From Mucilaginibacter sp. UR6-11 (GTDB taxonomy: Bacteria > Bacteroidota > Bacteroidia > Sphingobacteriales > Sphingobacteriaceae), in assembly GCF_020880695.1 (NCBI RefSeq), contig NZ_JAJIWO010000001.1, positions 806,001-870,000 on the forward strand: DNA of 64,000 nt. Direction: 5' to 3'. The notes below the pieces were generated by a model, which was given only the letters and a program-made list of their open reading frames with translations, made no database searches and had not been told where the DNA came from. Of this stretch, positions 33,725-40,999 are shown piece after piece; position 1 is the stretch's first letter, and each line of letters opens with the position of its first letter. A program made the translations under genes and the position numbers.

Positions 33725-35032
33725 ATGATTGCACAAATCCTATTCATTGTGGTACTAACCGCGGCTGTTTACCTGTTCAGTAAAAATGCGGGTAAGATCC
33801 GGCGCAATATCTTGCTGGGGAGGGAAGTTAACCGGAGCGACCGCCGCGCCGAACGCTGGCTGGTAATGGCAAAAGTTGCCCTCGGTCAAACTAAAATGAC
33901 CAGGCGCCCCGTTGCCGCGCTGATGCATTTTTTTATTTACGTGGGTTTTATCATCATTAACCTGGAGGTGCTGGAGATCATGATCGACGGCATATTTGGC
34001 TCGCACCGTATATTTTCAAAACCGCTGGGTAGTTTATACGGCCTGCTGATTGGCGGATTTGAGGTATTGGCGGTATTGGTATTGGTTGCCTGCGTAGTTT
34101 TCCTTGCCCGGCGCAACATCCTCCGTTTGAAACGGTTTAGCGGCACTGAGATGACCGAATGGCCCAGAAGTGATGCAAACTATATCCTCGTGATAGAGAT
34201 CTGCCTGATGGCCGCATTTTTAACCATGAACGCCGCCGACTATAAATTACAGGCGCTGCATTTTGGTCATTATATAAAAGCGGGCAGTTTCCCGGTAAGC
34301 AGCTTAATTGCCCCTGCCCTGTCGTCAAACCCAGGTACGCTGGCAGTCACAGAACGTGCCTGCTGGTGGTTCCACATTATCGGGATCCTGGCATTTTTAA
34401 ACTATCTGCCCTACTCCAAGCATTTTCATATTCTGCTGGCTTTCCCAAATACCTGGTACTCAAACCTGGAGCCGAAAGGCGAGTTTACCAATATGGCATC
34501 CGTAACCAACGAGGTTAAAGCCATGCTCGACCCGTCGTTTGCGCCCGAAAGTAACGGCGAAACAGCGCGCTTTGGCGCTAAGGATGTAACCGACCTTACC
34601 TGGAAAAACCTGATGGAGGCTTATACCTGTACCGAATGCGGCCGGTGTACGGCTGTTTGCCCGGCAAATATTACAGGTAAACTGCTATCGCCCCGCAAAA
34701 TTATGATGGATACCCGCGACCGGATAACCGAGGTGGGCATTAACCTGGATAAACATGGCAACGACTATAATGACGGCAAAACTTTATTAGATGATTACAT
34801 AACCCGCGAAGAGCTCTGGGCTTGCACTACCTGCAATGCCTGCGTTGAAGCTTGCCCGGTAAATATTAATCCGCTCGAGATCATTACTGAGATGCGCAGA
34901 TATGTGGTGATGGAAGAGTCGCAGGCGCCGGCGAGTTTGAATAACATGTTTGGTAACGTAGAGAATAACGGCGCACCATGGAAGTACAGCAATGCCGATA
35001 GATTTAACTGGGCCGATGGCGATGGGCAATAA
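33725..35032 (+). CDS. Membrane-bound (Fe-S)-binding oxidoreductase subunit (HdrC/NarI-like)
   Basis: This 435-residue protein has several membrane helices in its N-terminal half, with a His-containing pattern like a NarI/DsrM cytochrome b segment. Two 4Fe-4S sites follow, CTECGRCTAVCP (from residue 302) and CTTCNACVEACP (from 367). It likely passes electrons between quinones and a soluble partner. The CCG-domain protein at 35507 is the expected partner, with a DUF2750 gene between. The function of this widespread Bacteroidota pair is not established; a heterodisulfide- or lactate-type oxidoreductase is an analogy. Confidence 0.85.
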   Translation: MIAQILFIVVLTAAVYLFSKNAGKIRRNILLGREVNRSDRRAERWLVMAKVALGQTKMTRRPVAALMHFFIYVGFIIINLEVLEIMIDGIFGSHRIFSKPLGSLYGLLIGGFEVLAVLVLVACVVFLARRNILRLKRFSGTEMTEWPRSDANYILVIEICLMAAFLTMNAADYKLQALHFGHYIKAGSFPVSSLIAPALSSNPGTLAVTERACWWFHIIGILAFLNYLPYSKHFHILLAFPNTWYSNLEPKGEFTNMASVTNEVKAMLDPSFAPESNGETARFGAKDVTDLTWKNLMEAYTCTECGRCTAVCPANITGKLLSPRKIMMDTRDRITEVGINLDKHGNDYNDGKTLLDDYITREELWACTTCNACVEACPVNINPLEIITEMRRYVVMEESQAPASLNNMFGNVENNGAPWKYSNADRFNWADGDGQ

Positions 35033-35050
35033 TTACAAGTAAAAAGAAAA

Positions 35051-35503
35051 ATGTCAGACGATAAAGAAATAACAGATCAGGCTTACAGATCATTCATCGA
35101 AAAAACTGCCGCATCAAAACTGATATGGGGCTTATATGGTAAAAAAGGCTGGGCCAGCTCGCACGCTGCCGAAAGCGAAGATGTGGATTTAGTGCCACTT
35201 TGGAGCGAAAGATCACTAGCCAAGATTTGTGCCAAAGGGGATTGGAAGGGTTATACGCCGACGGAGATCCCGCTGGCCGAGTTCCTGGAAAGCTGGTGCC
35301 TTGATTTGGCAGAAAGCGAAGTTATGATTGGCGTTAACTGGGATGCAAATTTACTGGGCTGGGAAGCCGACGCCCTGAGCGTCGCGCTGGACATCCTGAC
35401 CCGGTTAAACGAGATCCAATCGGCAATTACCTTTTCAAATTACAGCAGCATTGAAGAGTTTATAACCGAAGTTAATGAATTGCTCAATAACGATATTATT
35501 TAA
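35051..35503 (+). CDS. DUF2750 domain protein
   Basis: This 150-residue cytoplasmic protein with an acidic C-terminus is recognised as DUF2750 from the early Trp-Gly region (LIWGLYGKKGWASS), VPLWSERSLAKIC and the WCLDLAESEVMIGVNWD segment. The family has no known activity. It sits 18 bases after one Fe-S subunit gene and 3 bases before the other, so it is co-expressed with both. Confidence 0.75.
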   Translation: MSDDKEITDQAYRSFIEKTAASKLIWGLYGKKGWASSHAAESEDVDLVPLWSERSLAKICAKGDWKGYTPTEIPLAEFLESWCLDLAESEVMIGVNWDANLLGWEADALSVALDILTRLNEIQSAITFSNYSSIEEFITEVNELLNNDII

Positions 35504-35506
35504 CCT

Positions 35507-36295
35507 ATGGAGTTGAAAGTACCCACTATGGCCCAAATGGCCGCCGAAGGTAAACAGCCCGAAATATTATTCTGGGTTGGTTGTGCGGGTAGTTTTGATG
35601 AGCGCGCACAAAAAATAACCCGCGACATTTGTAAGATCCTGCAACACGTGGGCCTTAGTTACGCGGTATTGGGTACCGAAGAAAGCTGCACCGGCGACCC
35701 GGCAAAACGTGCCGGTAATGAGTTTCTGTTCCAGATGCAGGCCATGACCAATATACAGGTACTGGATGGCTACCATATCAAAAAGATTGTAACCGGCTGC
35801 CCGCATTGTTTTAATACGATCAGGAACGAGTATCCGGGCCTGGGTGGCAATTACGAGGTGATCCACCATTCGCAATTGATCCAGCAACTAATTGACGAAG
35901 GCAAACTAAAAGCCGAAGGCGGCGAGAGTTTTAAAGGCAAACGTATTACCTATCATGATCCCTGTTATTTGGGACGCGGCAATAATGTTTACGAGGCCCC
36001 GCGCAAAGCTTTGGAAATATTGGATACCGAACTGGTTGAAATGAAACGCTGCAAAAGCAACGGCTTATGCTGCGGTGCCGGTGGCGCGCAAATGTTTAAA
36101 GAACCGGAAAAAGGCGATAAAGACATTAACATGGAACGCATTGATGAGGTTATAGCAGTTAACGCGCAAGTGGTAGCGGCAGCCTGCCCGTTTTGCATGA
36201 CCATGTTAAGCGACGGCGTAAAGAACCATAATAAGGACCAGGAAATAAAAGTTTTGGATATTGCGGAGATAACCGTGAGGGCAAACGGGTTATAG
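35507..36295 (+). CDS. CCG-domain (Fe-S)-binding protein (HdrB/LutA-like)
   Basis: This 262-residue soluble protein has two cysteine-rich CCG-type domains. The first has GCAGSFDERA and CTGDPAKRAGN, with further Cys in TGCPHC. The second has YHDPCYLGRGN, LCCGAGGAQMF and ACPFCM. Such domains hold unusual Fe-S clusters in HdrB, GlpC and LutA-type enzymes. It follows DUF2750 by 3 bases. Its stop overlaps the converging gene at 36290 by 6 bases. Electron transfer with the membrane subunit at 33725 is the likely role. Confidence 0.88.
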   Translation: MELKVPTMAQMAAEGKQPEILFWVGCAGSFDERAQKITRDICKILQHVGLSYAVLGTEESCTGDPAKRAGNEFLFQMQAMTNIQVLDGYHIKKIVTGCPHCFNTIRNEYPGLGGNYEVIHHSQLIQQLIDEGKLKAEGGESFKGKRITYHDPCYLGRGNNVYEAPRKALEILDTELVEMKRCKSNGLCCGAGGAQMFKEPEKGDKDINMERIDEVIAVNAQVVAAACPFCMTMLSDGVKNHNKDQEIKVLDIAEITVRANGL

Positions 36296-36772
36296 ACCCT
36301 TCTCCTTAAAATATTCTAGCGCTGCTTTAAGGCTATCCAGCCGTTCAGGCTCCATATTTTTTACGGGGATAGTTAATATATTGGCCATCGAGTCTACATT
36401 ACCCTGCCTGTCGTTATAGGTTTGCACAATGATGTCATCGGCTTTAGCCTTTAGCAGGAGCGTACCTGCAGCTGTAGTGCCCAGGTAATCCATATCTGCC
36501 AGTTTTTGCAGATGAAAAGAAAAATACTCCTGCTTACCATTCTGGAAGGTTTTACGCATTCGGATAAAGGAATCATCCGTTAATACAAGCTCCCACTTTT
36601 TTATTTTGAGGTCTGATGATGCGTCGAAGGATTGTGCCAGGCATTTGTTGCCCCAGTTGAGCCAGTCCTGGTCTGCCATGCCGGCAACAAAGCACAGGCT
36701 AACCGCGGCCGCTAACACAATGGAAAAGATGCAGGCTATTTTTTTATTTTTTGGCAGAACTGATTTTACCAT
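36290..36772 (-). CDS. Conserved hypothetical protein with one N-terminal membrane segment
   Basis: The 160-residue protein starts with a signal/anchor helix (residues 12-32, IACIFSIVLAAAVSLCFVAG). The rest is soluble, with a beta-like core (KKWELVLTDDSFIRMRKTF, EYFSFHLQKL) and a helical end. It is probably periplasmic. It converges with the CCG gene and overlaps it by 6 bases. No family was recognised. Confidence 0.65.
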   Translation of the reverse strand: MVKSVLPKNKKIACIFSIVLAAAVSLCFVAGMADQDWLNWGNKCLAQSFDASSDLKIKKWELVLTDDSFIRMRKTFQNGKQEYFSFHLQKLADMDYLGTTAAGTLLLKAKADDIIVQTYNDRQGNVDSMANILTIPVKNMEPERLDSLKAALEYFKEKGL

Positions 36773-36807
36773 GACAACAAAATACAGCCTCTAAGTTAAT
36801 AATTTGG

Positions 36808-36815
36808 TAGCTTTG
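36808..36815 (+). promoter_or_regulatory. -7 promoter element implying a leaderless transcript
   Basis: TAGCTTTG is a full TAnnTTTG match and ends only 3 bases before the ATG at 36819. The predicted transcription start falls at or next to the start codon. Confidence 0.55.
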
Positions 36816-36818
36816 TAT

Positions 36819-37304
36819 ATGCAATTTTCTGAAAATTCAAGAGTGTGGATATATCAATCGGATAAAAAATTAGCCGATGAGCTGGTGCAGCAAATACAGC
36901 AACGCCTGGATAGTTTTACCACGCAGTGGACGGCGCACAACAATCAGCTTAAAGCTAAAGCCGAGATTCGCTATAACCGTTTTTTAATACTGATAGTTGA
37001 TGAAACCCAGGCCGGCGCCAGCGGCTGCTCTATTGATAAATCAGTACACTTTATGCAGAACCTGGAGCGCGAGTTTAACATCAGTTTATTTGACCGGTTT
37101 AACCTGGCTTATAAACAGGCGGATGAAGTACTTTCTGTACCCCGTCATGGCTTTGAAGATCTGCTTAAACAAGGCGCCATCAACACCGATACCATCGTTT
37201 ACAACAACCTGGTACAAAACCTAACCGAGCTGCAAACTAAATGGGAGGTGCCGTTTAAAGATAGCTGGCACGTGCAACTTTTCAGGGACCTGGTAGTTAG
37301 TTAA
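36819..37304 (+). CDS. Conserved hypothetical protein (often mis-named ABC transporter ATPase)
   Basis: The ATG at 36819 gives a 161-residue protein starting MQFSENSRVWIYQSDKKL; a longer TTG start (36804) would overlap the promoter element. Motifs such as YNRFLILIVDETQAGASGCSIDKSVHF are typical of a Bacteroidota family that I recall being annotated 'ABC transporter ATPase' without any Walker motif. None is visible here either, so that name should not be copied. The CSID segment is conserved in memory and might be catalytic, which is speculation. Confidence 0.72.
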   Translation: MQFSENSRVWIYQSDKKLADELVQQIQQRLDSFTTQWTAHNNQLKAKAEIRYNRFLILIVDETQAGASGCSIDKSVHFMQNLEREFNISLFDRFNLAYKQADEVLSVPRHGFEDLLKQGAINTDTIVYNNLVQNLTELQTKWEVPFKDSWHVQLFRDLVVS

Positions 37305-37390
37305 TATCACTGCTTTCATTTTGGGGCATGGCGGGAAATCTATACGGATCTGTCCCGTAGCTCATCAGGATGATAATTATTTTAGTCGCC

Positions 37391-37681
37391 ATGTTTATCA
37401 TAGACTTAAACTACATTGTCCCGCTGGAAGAACTGGACGCCCACATGGCTGACCACGTAAAATACCTGCGTAAGTATTATAAAAAGAATGTATTTGTGGC
37501 ATCGGCCCGCAAAGTGCCGCGTACGGGCGGGATCATACTGGCGTTAGCTGATTCAAAAGAAACGGTTGAGAAGCTGATCCGCGAAGATCCGTTTTATAAA
37601 CATGAACTGGCCGAGTTTACCATCACTGAATTTTTAACCTCGCAATATCATCCGGATCTGAAAGCGTTTTTAGGGCATTGA
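37391..37681 (+). CDS. YciI-like protein
   Basis: Starting at the internal ATG (37391) the 96-residue protein reads MFIIDLNYIVPLEELDAHMADHVKY, the usual YciI start; a longer frame begins at 37370. It has the alpha/beta dimeric-barrel pattern (ARKVPRTGGIILALADSKETVEKLI, DPFYKHELAEFTITEF). A His-Asp pair is often proposed as catalytic in YciI (HMADH here). The substrate is unknown. It is transcribed alone. Confidence 0.8.
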   Translation: MFIIDLNYIVPLEELDAHMADHVKYLRKYYKKNVFVASARKVPRTGGIILALADSKETVEKLIREDPFYKHELAEFTITEFLTSQYHPDLKAFLGH

Positions 37682-37701
37682 TAGATATTGGCATTAGAGG
37701 G

Positions 37702-38391
37702 CTAAAAATCCATCGGCCCCAGCCTGCGCATATTCTTAAGGATCAGGTATTGCCGGTGACGCACATAATCGGTGGGGTTGGTAGGCGACCATTTAAGCGG
37801 ACTGGGGAAAATAGACGCTATAGCTGCCGCCTGTACCCGGGTTAAATCAAAGGCGTCTTTATGGTAGTAAGCCTGCGCGGCAGCATTAACCCCGTATATC
37901 CCATCGCCCATTTCAATTACATTAAGGTAAACTTCCATAATACGGCGCTTGCTCCAAAAAACCTCTATCAGCAAAGTAAAATAAGCTTCAAACGCTTTAC
38001 GCACATATGACCGGCCCGGCCACAAGAAAACGTTTTTGGCAGTTTGCTGCGATATGGTGCTGCCCCCTATTAACTTATTGCTGCGCGAATTTTTTTGGAT
38101 GGCTTTTTCGATCGCGTTAAAATCGAAGCCATGGTTCTCTAAAAAGGTCTGGTCCTCGGCAGCTACCGCGGCGCGCTTCATCCCATCAGAGATATCATCA
38201 AAATCGCGCCATTGCTTATCAATCTTCCATTCTTTACCGGCGGCTTTGCGTTCAAACCCGCGGGTAAGCATCAGCCAGGTTACCGGCGGGTTTACAAACC
38301 GGTACAGGATCACCCAAAACATGGATATACAAATAAATAATATCAAAAATAATTTAACAAAACGCCAGATGAGCTTGCCCAAACCTTTCAT
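37702..38391 (-). CDS. mtgA: Monofunctional peptidoglycan glycosyltransferase
   Basis: This 229-residue GT51 enzyme has an N-terminal membrane anchor (about 8-30). The catalytic Glu is in AAVAAEDQTFLENHGFD, and GGSTISQQTAKN, RKAFEAYFTLLIE and KRRIMEVYLN are the conserved GT51 boxes. It polymerises lipid II and lacks a transpeptidase domain. Length is usual for MtgA. It adds to the wall-synthesis set of the window (mrdA, rodA). It lies 186 bases from the rplI stop. Confidence 0.94.
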   Translation of the reverse strand: MKGLGKLIWRFVKLFLILFICISMFWVILYRFVNPPVTWLMLTRGFERKAAGKEWKIDKQWRDFDDISDGMKRAAVAAEDQTFLENHGFDFNAIEKAIQKNSRSNKLIGGSTISQQTAKNVFLWPGRSYVRKAFEAYFTLLIEVFWSKRRIMEVYLNVIEMGDGIYGVNAAAQAYYHKDAFDLTRVQAAAIASIFPSPLKWSPTNPTDYVRHRQYLILKNMRRLGPMDF

Positions 38392-38411
38392 GCAACTAAA
38401 ATATTGTTTTT

Positions 38412-38577
38412 ATTTCGGATGTCGGAATGTGGATTTCGGATTTGTTAAAAAGAGGCTGCCATTTTGGGCATAGCGAAGAATGATTGATAACAAAAAAAGG
38501 TGTCAAGCAATGCTCAACACCTTTTTAATATTCTATTCTAACTCCGAAATCGAAAATCCGACGTCCGGAATCAGAAA
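38412..38577 (-). terminator. Terminator of rpsF-rpsR-rplI flanked by inverted phased repeats
   Basis: The core AAAAAGGTGT (38494-38503) and ACACCTTTTT (38517-38526) form a stem with a T-run on both strands. On either side lie GATTTCGGA-type phased words: CGGATGTCGGAATGTGGATTT on the left (38416 onward) and its imperfect complement on the right (38543-38575). The outer repeats could extend the stem to about 35 bp. Confidence 0.7.
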
Positions 38578-39021
38578 TTACTCTGCTACAACAGTAAAAG
38601 GCACTTGTACCTTAACCTCTTTGTGCAGGTTAACAATTGCGGTGTAATCACCAACAAATTTTGGCTCCTGGTCAAAAGTGATACGGCGACGGTCAACTTC
38701 AAAACCTTCTCTCTTCAATGCATCAGCCACCTGGATAGTGTTGATAGCACCAAATATTTTACCGGTTTCGCCAGCTTTAGCGCCGATAGTCAATTTCACA
38801 CCTTCTAAACGGGCAGCAATTGCATCAGCATCCTTGCGTATTTTCTCTTGTTTAAATGCAGCTTGTTTCAGATTTTCGGCTAAAACTTTGCGTGCAGATT
38901 CAGTAGCTAATATGGCGTATCCTTTCGGGAAAAGATAGTTGCGGCCATATCCTGGTTTAACGGTTACTACATCGTCTTTATCACCCAGGTTTTTTATGTC
39001 TTGTTTTAAAATAACTTCCAT
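38578..39021 (-). CDS. rplI: 50S ribosomal protein L9
   Basis: This 147-residue protein has the typical N-terminal MEVILKQDIKNLGDKDDVVTVKPGYGRNYLFP of L9 and the long central helix (KVLAENLKQAAFKQEKIRKDADAIAARL). L9 binds 23S rRNA near the L1 stalk. It is the last gene of the rpsF-rpsR-rplI operon, 17 bases after rpsR. Length is normal. Confidence 0.98.
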   Translation of the reverse strand: MEVILKQDIKNLGDKDDVVTVKPGYGRNYLFPKGYAILATESARKVLAENLKQAAFKQEKIRKDADAIAARLEGVKLTIGAKAGETGKIFGAINTIQVADALKREGFEVDRRRITFDQEPKFVGDYTAIVNLHKEVKVQVPFTVVAE

Positions 39022-39038
39022 TGTCTTTTACCTCCTGA

Positions 39039-39302
39039 TTATTTTAATGAGTCTGTAACATAAGGTAATAAACCGATGTGGCGCGCACGTTTAACAGCTT
39101 GAGCCACTTTACGCTGAAATTTTAATGAAGTACCGGTTAAGCGGCGGGGCAATACTTTACCCTGGTCATTAATAAACTTTAATAAAAAGTTAGCGTCTTT
39201 ATAATCAATATACTTAATACCATTCTTTTTGAAACGGCAGTATTTTTTACGGTTGTCCTCTACTTTAGGGGCGGTTACGTATTTAATTTGGTCGTTTGCC
39301 AT
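39039..39302 (-). CDS. rpsR: 30S ribosomal protein S18
   Basis: This 87-residue protein has the S18 core [27 protein letters not shown] and [32 protein letters not shown]. It has Cys 22 but no four-Cys zinc ribbon. S18 pairs with S6 on the small-subunit platform. It overlaps the rpsF stop by one base. Confidence 0.98.
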   Translation of the reverse strand: MANDQIKYVTAPKVEDNRKKYCRFKKNGIKYIDYKDANFLLKFINDQGKVLPRRLTGTSLKFQRKVAQAVKRARHIGLLPYVTDSLK

Positions 39303-39667
39303 TATTTTGCTTCCTCCACTTTAGCTGCAGGTTTCTTGTTAAAGGCACCACTGCGTTTTTTTTCATTGTAAGCAATAGCATGTTTATCTAAAGCTATGGT
39401 CAGGAAACGCAAAACACGCTCATCGCGTCTTAACTCGACTTCCAATTTGTTAATTAAATCACCCGGAGCCTTAAATTCAGTTAAGTGATAGTACCCTGTA
39501 GTTTTCTTTTGGATAGGGTACGCTAATTTTCTCAAACCCCAATTATCCTCCTGGACAATTTCGGCTCCGCCATCAGTTAAGGTCTTGCTGTATTTGGCTA
39601 TTGCCTCTTTAGCAGTTTCTTCTGATAACAACGGGGTTAGAACGATCACGATTTCGTACTGTTGCAT
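39302..39667 (-). CDS. rpsF: 30S ribosomal protein S6
   Basis: This 121-residue protein has the S6 pattern [41 protein letters not shown] and [15 protein letters not shown] basic C-terminal tail ([19 protein letters not shown]) follows the fold. It is the first gene of the operon and has a consensus promoter with a hairpin in the leader. Confidence 0.98.
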   Translation of the reverse strand: MQQYEIVIVLTPLLSEETAKEAIAKYSKTLTDGGAEIVQEDNWGLRKLAYPIQKKTTGYYHLTEFKAPGDLINKLEVELRRDERVLRFLTIALDKHAIAYNEKKRSGAFNKKPAAKVEEAK

Positions 39668-39694
39668 TATTATACTTTGATTTTTAATTAATTA

Positions 39695-39743
39695 CCCGAC
39701 AATTCGGGGCTGCAAATGTAGCAAGAATTCTGCATTTTTCAAA
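39695..39743 (-). promoter_or_regulatory. Consensus promoter and leader hairpin of the rpsF operon
   Basis: On the minus strand TTTG (39740-39743) is followed after exactly 19 bases by TACATTTG (39713-39720), a perfect Bacteroidota promoter. The leader starts with CCCGA/TCGGG (39695-39708), a short hairpin placed where S6-S18 autoregulatory sites are found in other bacteria. Its role in feedback control is inferred. Confidence 0.75.
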
Positions 39744-39827
39744 TAGAATTTAATTATAGCATTAATCTTTTCAAAAACAAATTCTTTATAGCATATTGCA
39801 GTATAGAATTTAAACTAATCCCTTATC

Positions 39828-40442
39828 ATGAAAAGAATAATTCTTATAGCCTTTCTCATCCTGATTATTTGCCGGGACGGCTGGGCCCAAACACGCAACA
39901 TTGGCCCGGTTGAACAAAAGATGACAACCGCCTTATGCGATTGCATTACCGGGATCGATCAATCAAAAATCATGAATTCAAAAGAAGCCGGCGAAGCGTT
40001 TATGAACTGCTTCATCAGCCAGTCGTCATTACTGGTTGATCTGGCAACAGAACGAAATGTTTCTATGACCGATAACACCGCAATGCATAAATTAGGTGAG
40101 GACATTGGTAAAAATTTACTCACCCAAAAATGCGACGCCTTTTTGAAACTGGCCGTTAAAATGGCGAACAAAGGCGAAGAAAACCAATTGCAAACAACAG
40201 CCGGAACCTTTAAAAGAATAGATACCAAAGGATTTAACTATATCATAATTACAGATGAAAACGGCAGTGAAAAGCCTTTTTTGTGGCTGAAGCAATTTAA
40301 CGGCTCAGAAAAATTCATAAACGCCCCGGCCACTTTTATTGGCAAAAAACTTACGGTGTCCTGGCAGGAGATAGAAGTTTACCTGCCATTGGCAAAAGGT
40401 TATTATAAGGTAAAAGAAATAACCGGGATTGAGGTGCCATAA
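39828..40442 (+). CDS. Secreted hypothetical protein
   Basis: This 204-residue protein has a signal peptide ending near residue 20 (RDGWAQT). The first half has conserved Cys (ALCDCITGID, MNCFISQ, TQKCDAF), and the second half looks like a small beta domain (GFNYIIITDENGSEKPFLWLKQF). It resembles Bacteroidota proteins annotated only as hypothetical. No promoter match is clear. It lies between the rpsF operon and an acidic protein gene. Confidence 0.65.
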   Translation: MKRIILIAFLILIICRDGWAQTRNIGPVEQKMTTALCDCITGIDQSKIMNSKEAGEAFMNCFISQSSLLVDLATERNVSMTDNTAMHKLGEDIGKNLLTQKCDAFLKLAVKMANKGEENQLQTTAGTFKRIDTKGFNYIIITDENGSEKPFLWLKQFNGSEKFINAPATFIGKKLTVSWQEIEVYLPLAKGYYKVKEITGIEVP

Positions 40443-40565
40443 ACCGGCCATATAATTCACCTGTTTACCTAACTTTTGTTAATAAAAATAAAACATCAAA
40501 TTAACGTTAGCTACAAAACATTAAGCTAAGTTCGGTTGTCTTTTAATTACCAAAATATTACCGCC

Positions 40566-40844
40566 ATGGAGTTTGAATATCTTGAAAGCCAACCAGCAAA
40601 CCACACTACTTTTATGTATGACATAATCTATTTCCAGGCGCAGGGAGATGATTATGAAGACACAGAAAGCGACCTTGAGGACGATGAAGAAGATGAAGAC
40701 TTTGACGATCGTGCCGATGACCTGGATGACCTGCGCGCCGTACAGGTGGATGACGATATCAATGAACCCGGCGAAGATGATGAATATGACATCACTAACC
40801 CCGATCCGGATGATGACCATTTACCGGACGACGACCTGCAATAA
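40566..40844 (+). CDS. Highly acidic disordered protein
   Basis: From the ATG at 40566 the 92-residue protein starts MEFEYLESQPANHTTFMYD. After residue 30 it is almost only Asp and Glu with few hydrophobic residues, including a long stretch DDEEDEDFDDRADDLDDL. A longer TTG start (40536) is less likely. Such proteins may bind cations or basic proteins. It is next to dnaX. No homologue recalled. Confidence 0.55.
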   Translation: MEFEYLESQPANHTTFMYDIIYFQAQGDDYEDTESDLEDDEEDEDFDDRADDLDDLRAVQVDDDINEPGEDDEYDITNPDPDDDHLPDDDLQ

Positions 40845-40963
40845 ATTATAATTTAGGATAGCGTTGGCTGTGTCCTCACCGGAAGGGCAGTATAACCGTG
40901 TCTGTAAAGAATCAGGCTGATAAGGTTGTATAAGCTAATTTATCAACAATCCTTTTTTGGCAC

Positions 40964-40994
40964 TTTCAGGTAAAGCAATTTCTTGCTAACTTAG
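40964..40994 (+). promoter_or_regulatory. Near-consensus dnaX promoter, possibly leaderless
   Basis: TTTC (40964-40967), 19 bases, then TAACTTAG (40987-40994) differs from TTTG-N19-TAnnTTTG at two positions. The predicted start falls at 41000, the G of the GTG start codon. Confidence 0.4.
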
Positions 40995-40999
40995 TAGCT

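Noticed and set aside
36804..36818. TTG start five codons upstream of the 36819 gene
   Set aside because: It overlaps the TAGCTTTG promoter element.
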